From: Acidobacteriaceae bacterium KBS 146
GTDB lineage: Bacteria > Acidobacteriota > Terriglobia > Terriglobales > Acidobacteriaceae
NCBI GenBank assembly: GCA_000688615.1
Contig: JHVA01000001.1
Location: 1,240,001-1,304,000, forward strand
DNA length: 64,000 nt
Reading direction: 5' to 3'
Under the pieces are notes generated by a model. The model did no database searches, was not told the DNA's origin, and saw nothing but the letters and a program-made list of their open reading frames with translations. Position numbers and translations under genes: made by a program. Every line of letters starts with the position of its first letter. The stretch's first letter is position 1. Shown here in pieces: positions 60,554 to 64,000 of the stretch.

Positions 60554-62730
60554 TCTTTCATCTCCCCAAGCAGGCCTGCAATATCGTTCTCCAAGGCGGC
60601 GATATCCCTCTCAATCTCCACGAGCGGTCTTGGCGGCTTGTACACGTAGAAGTGCCGGTTGATGGGGATCTCGTAGCCGACCTTGGTCTTGCTGTAGTCC
60701 ACCCAGGCATCGGGCACATGCGGCAGTACCTCAGCCTGCATGTATTTGTCGATCGTCGGCGTCATGAGCGCGACGAGGGCATCATTGGACTGGTCAGGCC
60801 CGAAGTGCATCGGTAACGGGAGAGCGGTGCCAGCGGGCAATGGGATATTCTCCGTGTCACGCAACTCGCTGTCAGGCTCCGGGTTACCGTCCGCGTCGTA
60901 GCAAATCTCCGCCTTCGGGTCGCGCTCGCTCAGCGCGTTCAGGATGGCTTTCTTGATCGGAGCCGGGAGCTTCACCTTGCTCACTTTTGCGGCGTCATCT
61001 AGGTCATCAAGGAACACTGCATGGTCCATATACAGCCCTTCGCGGGCGAGGGTGCGCAAGAGAGCACGGATCGCGTCCTGTTGCGCTCGACCTGTAGATT
61101 CTTCCTCGGCGATGGTCTTGGCATCCTTGCGCTTCTTAGAGACGGCAAGATTGGCGAATGCGGTCTGCTCCTCCAGCCGTGCGAGGCGTTCAGCGGTCAC
61201 CTCGAAGTTCATCCGAAGCGGGCGCTCTACGGTGACCTTGAGGAACCCGAACTCTCGATTCTCGAAGATGCGGCTGACGACTCTGGATTCCGGTTGGCCG
61301 TCGATCTGCACTGTCGCGCGCTCGCCGTCCTTGAAGTTGCCGTAGAGTTCGGTCAGGCGGGCAATATGACCGTCAGGTCCCTCCGTCAGCTCATTGCGCT
61401 TGTTGTTCAGGCTCTTCTTCATCTTCTGGAAGAATCGCGTTCCATCGATAAGCTGCACCTTACCGCGTCGCTCCTGCGGTTTGCGGTTGGTGACGAGCCA
61501 CACGTAGGTGAAAATGCCAGTGTTGTAGAAGAGTTGATCAGGCAGAGCGACGATTGCATCTAGCCAGTCATTCTCGATGATCCAGCGGCGGATGTTTGAC
61601 GGGCCTGAGCCGGCGTCGCCGCTAAAGAGAGGCGAACCATTGAAGATGATAGCGATTTTGGAACCTTCTCCGCCATGTTCCGGCGACGGCTTCATCTTCG
61701 AGATCATGTGCTGCAGGAAGAGCAAAGAGCCGTCGTTGATGGCGGGCAGACCGGCGCCGAAGCGCCCTTCGAAGCCAAGCTCGTCGGCTTCTTTCTCGAC
61801 CACTTTCTGCTGATCCTTCCACTCGACACCAAAGGGCGGGTTGGCCAGCATGTAGTGGAACTGCTTGCCGGGAAACCCGTCACGGGTTTTGCCGTCACCC
61901 AGCGTATCGCCAAGGATGATGTGATCGGTCTCCTCATCCTTGATGAGCATGTCGGAGCAGCAGATGGCCCAGCTTTCGTCGTTGTACTCCTGGCCGTAGA
62001 GACCGAGGTTGGCTTTGGCGTTGCCGGCGCGGATGGTCTCCTCAGAAACGGACAACATGCCGCCGGTGCCGCAGGCAGGATCGTAGATTTCCCGATAAAC
62101 GCCGGGGCGATACACATCCTCCTCACCGGTATAGACCAAATGGGTCATCAGCCGGATGACTTCGCGCGGCGTAAAGTGATCCCCGGCTTCCTCGTTGGCC
62201 TGCTCGTTGAAACGCATGACGAGGTACTCGAAGAGGTACCCCATCTGGATGTTGTCAATGCGGTCGGGGTGCAGATCCACGCCCGCCATGGCTTGCACGA
62301 TGGCGTAGAGGCGGTTACTGCTGTCTAGCTTTTCGATCTGGTCGCTGAACTTAAACTTCTCGAATATGCGACGGGCGGTGTCCGAAAACCCGTTGATGTA
62401 GGCAACCAGGTTGGGGGCGATGTTTTCACTGTCGTCCAGCAGCTTTTGAAAGGTGTAGGCGCTTGTGTTGTAAAGCGGCTGAGTACGGTTGCGATCAACA
62501 ATCTTGGTCAGCAGGCGGGGCAGCGCTTTTTCTGGGGTACGGGCCGCTGTTAGCCGCTTGTGTTCTTTGAGGACCGCGTCCTTCGTCGGTTCGAGGACGC
62601 AGTCCAAACGACGCAACACGACCATGGGAAGCATGACTAGTCGATACTGCGGCGGTCGGTACGGACCGCGTAGACGGTTGGCGATTTCCCAGATTTTTCC
62701 GGCTATCTCTTTATGGCGTTCGGTAAGCAC
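60550..62730 (-). CDS. hsdM: Type I restriction N6-adenine methyltransferase M subunit
   Basis: 726 aa. N-terminal helical domain ERHKEIAGKIWEIANRLRGP, methyltransferase motif I DPACGTGGMLSVSEET, motif IV LANPPFGVEWKD (NPPF, adenine N6), motif V-like NDGSLLFLQHMISKMKPSPE. The C-terminal ~150 residues extend past the usual ~500-residue HsdM, with a coiled region and an HsdR-like recognition tail; this longer type occurs in some families. Divergent from the integrase gene with 81 bp between starts. Confidence 0.95.
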   Translation of the reverse strand: MLTERHKEIAGKIWEIANRLRGPYRPPQYRLVMLPMVVLRRLDCVLEPTKDAVLKEHKRLTAARTPEKALPRLLTKIVDRNRTQPLYNTSAYTFQKLLDDSENIAPNLVAYINGFSDTARRIFEKFKFSDQIEKLDSSNRLYAIVQAMAGVDLHPDRIDNIQMGYLFEYLVMRFNEQANEEAGDHFTPREVIRLMTHLVYTGEEDVYRPGVYREIYDPACGTGGMLSVSEETIRAGNAKANLGLYGQEYNDESWAICCSDMLIKDEETDHIILGDTLGDGKTRDGFPGKQFHYMLANPPFGVEWKDQQKVVEKEADELGFEGRFGAGLPAINDGSLLFLQHMISKMKPSPEHGGEGSKIAIIFNGSPLFSGDAGSGPSNIRRWIIENDWLDAIVALPDQLFYNTGIFTYVWLVTNRKPQERRGKVQLIDGTRFFQKMKKSLNNKRNELTEGPDGHIARLTELYGNFKDGERATVQIDGQPESRVVSRIFENREFGFLKVTVERPLRMNFEVTAERLARLEEQTAFANLAVSKKRKDAKTIAEEESTGRAQQDAIRALLRTLAREGLYMDHAVFLDDLDDAAKVSKVKLPAPIKKAILNALSERDPKAEICYDADGNPEPDSELRDTENIPLPAGTALPLPMHFGPDQSNDALVALMTPTIDKYMQAEVLPHVPDAWVDYSKTKVGYEIPINRHFYVYKPPRPLVEIERDIAALENDIAGLLGEMKE

Positions 62731-62811
62731 TGGCCTCTCTTACTAGCGATGGCTGTTCTGTCGGATGTCTTGATATTCTATATCCGCTGAGACGGCTAGC
62801 GGGAGCATTCG

Positions 62812-63822
62812 ATGCGCGGCGTATACGAACATCCAATCGACAGCGGCATCTGGTGGATTCACTACTATGCGGCGGGCAAGCGTCACCGTGAGAAGGTGGG
62901 ACGCAAGTCGGATGCCATCAAGCTCTACCAGACACGCAAGGCTGACGCTGCGGCTGGACGGAAGCTGCCAGAACTACGAAACTCAAAGGTTCTCATCCTG
63001 AGCGAACTCATTGATGATGCGTTGGAGTTCACAGCCCACCACAAAGATCAACGCGGATACAAGAGTAAGGGAGAGATTGTGCGCGAGGCGCTTGGCTCTC
63101 GCCCTGCCGCTGAACTGACGCCACAGGAATTGGAGCGCTGGCTGCGCGCCCGCTGCAAGACTGCGGCCACGGCGAACAGATACAAAGCTTTCATCTCCCT
63201 CTGTTATCGCGAGGGCATCCGGAATGGCAAAGTCTCGATCAATCCTGCTCGGCTGGTGCGCCAACGCAAGGAAGGTTCAGGTCGCTTGCGATTCCTGAGT
63301 CGTGAAGACTATGGCCGTCTATACACGGCCATCTCCAAACGCTTCCCAGAACACGTAGCCGAGTTCGTTGTGAGTGTCCATACCGGGATGCGTTTGAGTG
63401 AGCAATACTCCTGTACCTGGTCCCAAGTGCATTTTGGTCGCAAGACAATCGAGCTCACGAAGACGAAGAATGGCTCGGCGCGTTCCGTTCACCTGAACTC
63501 CGATGCCATTGCGGCTCTTGAATCGCTCAAGCGTCCAAAGCAGCATGCCTCTGATCCGGTGTTCCCCCGCGAAGGCAGCAAGGGCCGATTCGACACCCGC
63601 TCGTGGTTCCAGCCTTGCCTTGAGGAGGCTGGCATTACCGAGTATGTCTGGCACTGCAATCGCCACACGTTCTGCTCCTGGCTGGCTATGGCCGGTGCGA
63701 GCATCAAGGAAATTCAAGAAGCTGCCGGTCACAAGACAATCACGATGTCGGCCCGGTATAGCCATCTGTCTCCCGCGCACCGGCTGTCGGTGGTGGAGCG
63801 AATCGCGTCTGGAGCGAAGTAG
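62812..63822 (+). CDS. Tyrosine recombinase/integrase
   Basis: 336 aa. SAM-like N-terminal DNA-binding domain (ALEFTAHHKDQRGYKSKGEI, NRYKAFISLCYREGI) and catalytic domain: Arg in VHTGMRLSEQYSCTW, Lys in LTKTKNGSARSVHL, H-x-x-R in WHCNRHTFCSWLAMAG, His in EAAGHKTITM, Tyr in SARYSHLSPAHRL. All R-K-H-R-H-Y residues are there. GGGAG lies before ATG 62812. It is divergent from hsdM and about 17 kb from the nearest tRNA-Leu fragment, so whether it acts on that site is open. Confidence 0.93.
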   Translation: MRGVYEHPIDSGIWWIHYYAAGKRHREKVGRKSDAIKLYQTRKADAAAGRKLPELRNSKVLILSELIDDALEFTAHHKDQRGYKSKGEIVREALGSRPAAELTPQELERWLRARCKTAATANRYKAFISLCYREGIRNGKVSINPARLVRQRKEGSGRLRFLSREDYGRLYTAISKRFPEHVAEFVVSVHTGMRLSEQYSCTWSQVHFGRKTIELTKTKNGSARSVHLNSDAIAALESLKRPKQHASDPVFPREGSKGRFDTRSWFQPCLEEAGITEYVWHCNRHTFCSWLAMAGASIKEIQEAAGHKTITMSARYSHLSPAHRLSVVERIASGAK

Positions 63823-63902
63823 GCCGTAGCCTCTTGGTGACATTCCCCTAGGATTCTGGTTTTCGACCTATACTTCCGGAATCCACTAACACGGGAGTCG
63901 CA

Positions 63903-64000
63903 ATGTCGATTCAACGTCTCAGACAGGTTTTAACCTCGAACTTCACCGTCTCGATCGACAGCTCTCAGGCTACCGTCGCCAAGGTACGGCAGCTCGCCGC
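63903..64000 (+). CDS. Start of an unidentified gene, cut by the window end
   Basis: ATG 63903 preceded by GGGAG (63893-63897) 5 nt upstream. The first 32 codons read SIQRLRQVLTSNFTVSIDSS and QATVAKVRQLAA, with no stop to the window end. Too short to assign. Confidence 0.5.
   Translation, partial: MSIQRLRQVLTSNFTVSIDSSQATVAKVRQLA

Noticed and set aside
61675..62328. 217-codon plus-strand frame within hsdM
   Set aside because: The methyltransferase motifs lie on the minus strand; no independent evidence for this frame.
1..64000. CRISPR array or rRNA genes
   Set aside because: No regularly spaced short repeats and no rRNA-like sequence were seen anywhere in the window.

Overview
The window looks like chromosomal DNA of a soil Acidobacteriota, probably of the Granulicella/Edaphobacter/Terriglobus type. 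This is inferred from two sensor kinases built as beta-propeller + Y_Y_Y + HisKA_3, the moderate GC content, the dense two-component signalling and the many aldehyde, quinone and nitrile detoxification genes. No rRNA gene, complete tRNA or ribosomal protein gene is present, so the genus cannot be fixed from this sequence.

Layout. (1) 1-5.5 kb: a propeller sensor kinase (partial) with its LuxR-type regulator, a receiver-only regulator, and two small exported proteins. Each exported-protein gene is preceded by a similar array of GTGTRG/CYACAC dyads; a beta-lactamase-fold hydrolase lies between them. (2) 6.0-6.3, 29.4-29.7 and 43.6-45.7 kb: three copies of a ~255-bp repeat, each ending in the 3' half of a tRNA-Leu(CAA) gene. 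They cut the window into modules and look like scars of tandem integrations at one tRNA. The third copy is split by a complete 1,909-bp IS1595-type element with passenger genes and an 8-bp target duplication. (3) 6.8-24.6 kb: a heavily shuffled redox/electrophile-stress region (GMC oxidoreductase pseudogene, cupins, DoxX, two paralogous aldehyde dehydrogenases, ECF sigma factor, nitrilase, DUF302, NTF2-like, MocR regulator, LOG, AhpD-like protein, azoreductase, exported chorismate mutase). Four copies of one promoter/operator with GGTCCA repeats exactly 23 bp apart tie the MocR regulator to the cupin, AhpD-like and aldehyde dehydrogenase genes. (4) 24.7-29 kb: an IS110 remnant, a truncated AbiJ-like fragment, an unrecognised two-gene unit whose second product resembles a PD-(D/E)XK nuclease, and a DUF2235 alpha/beta hydrolase. 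(5) 30.9-43.5 kb: a second propeller kinase and LuxR regulator, a DUF2490 barrel, a GC-rich operon (alcohol dehydrogenase, DJ-1, ABM monooxygenase, aldehyde dehydrogenase), GlcG/HbpS, a cNMP-sensing kinase, and EAL and other gene fragments. (6) 45.7-64 kb: a mobilizable island with defence cargo: TIGR04141-family gene (frameshifted), HipBA with two operators, an excisionase-like HTH, MobF relaxase, an accessory mobilization protein with a candidate oriT, an Mrr nuclease with an EVE-like N-terminus, type I restriction-modification (hsdM-hsdS-hsdR) and a tyrosine integrase.

Taken together, this is accessory DNA built by repeated insertion, duplication and decay. The best-supported new observations are the MocR regulon signature, the tandem tRNA-Leu repeats, the dyad arrays near the first two-component system, and the unrecognised gene pair at 25.3-27.5 kb. 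All functions are read from sequence motifs; no search was run.
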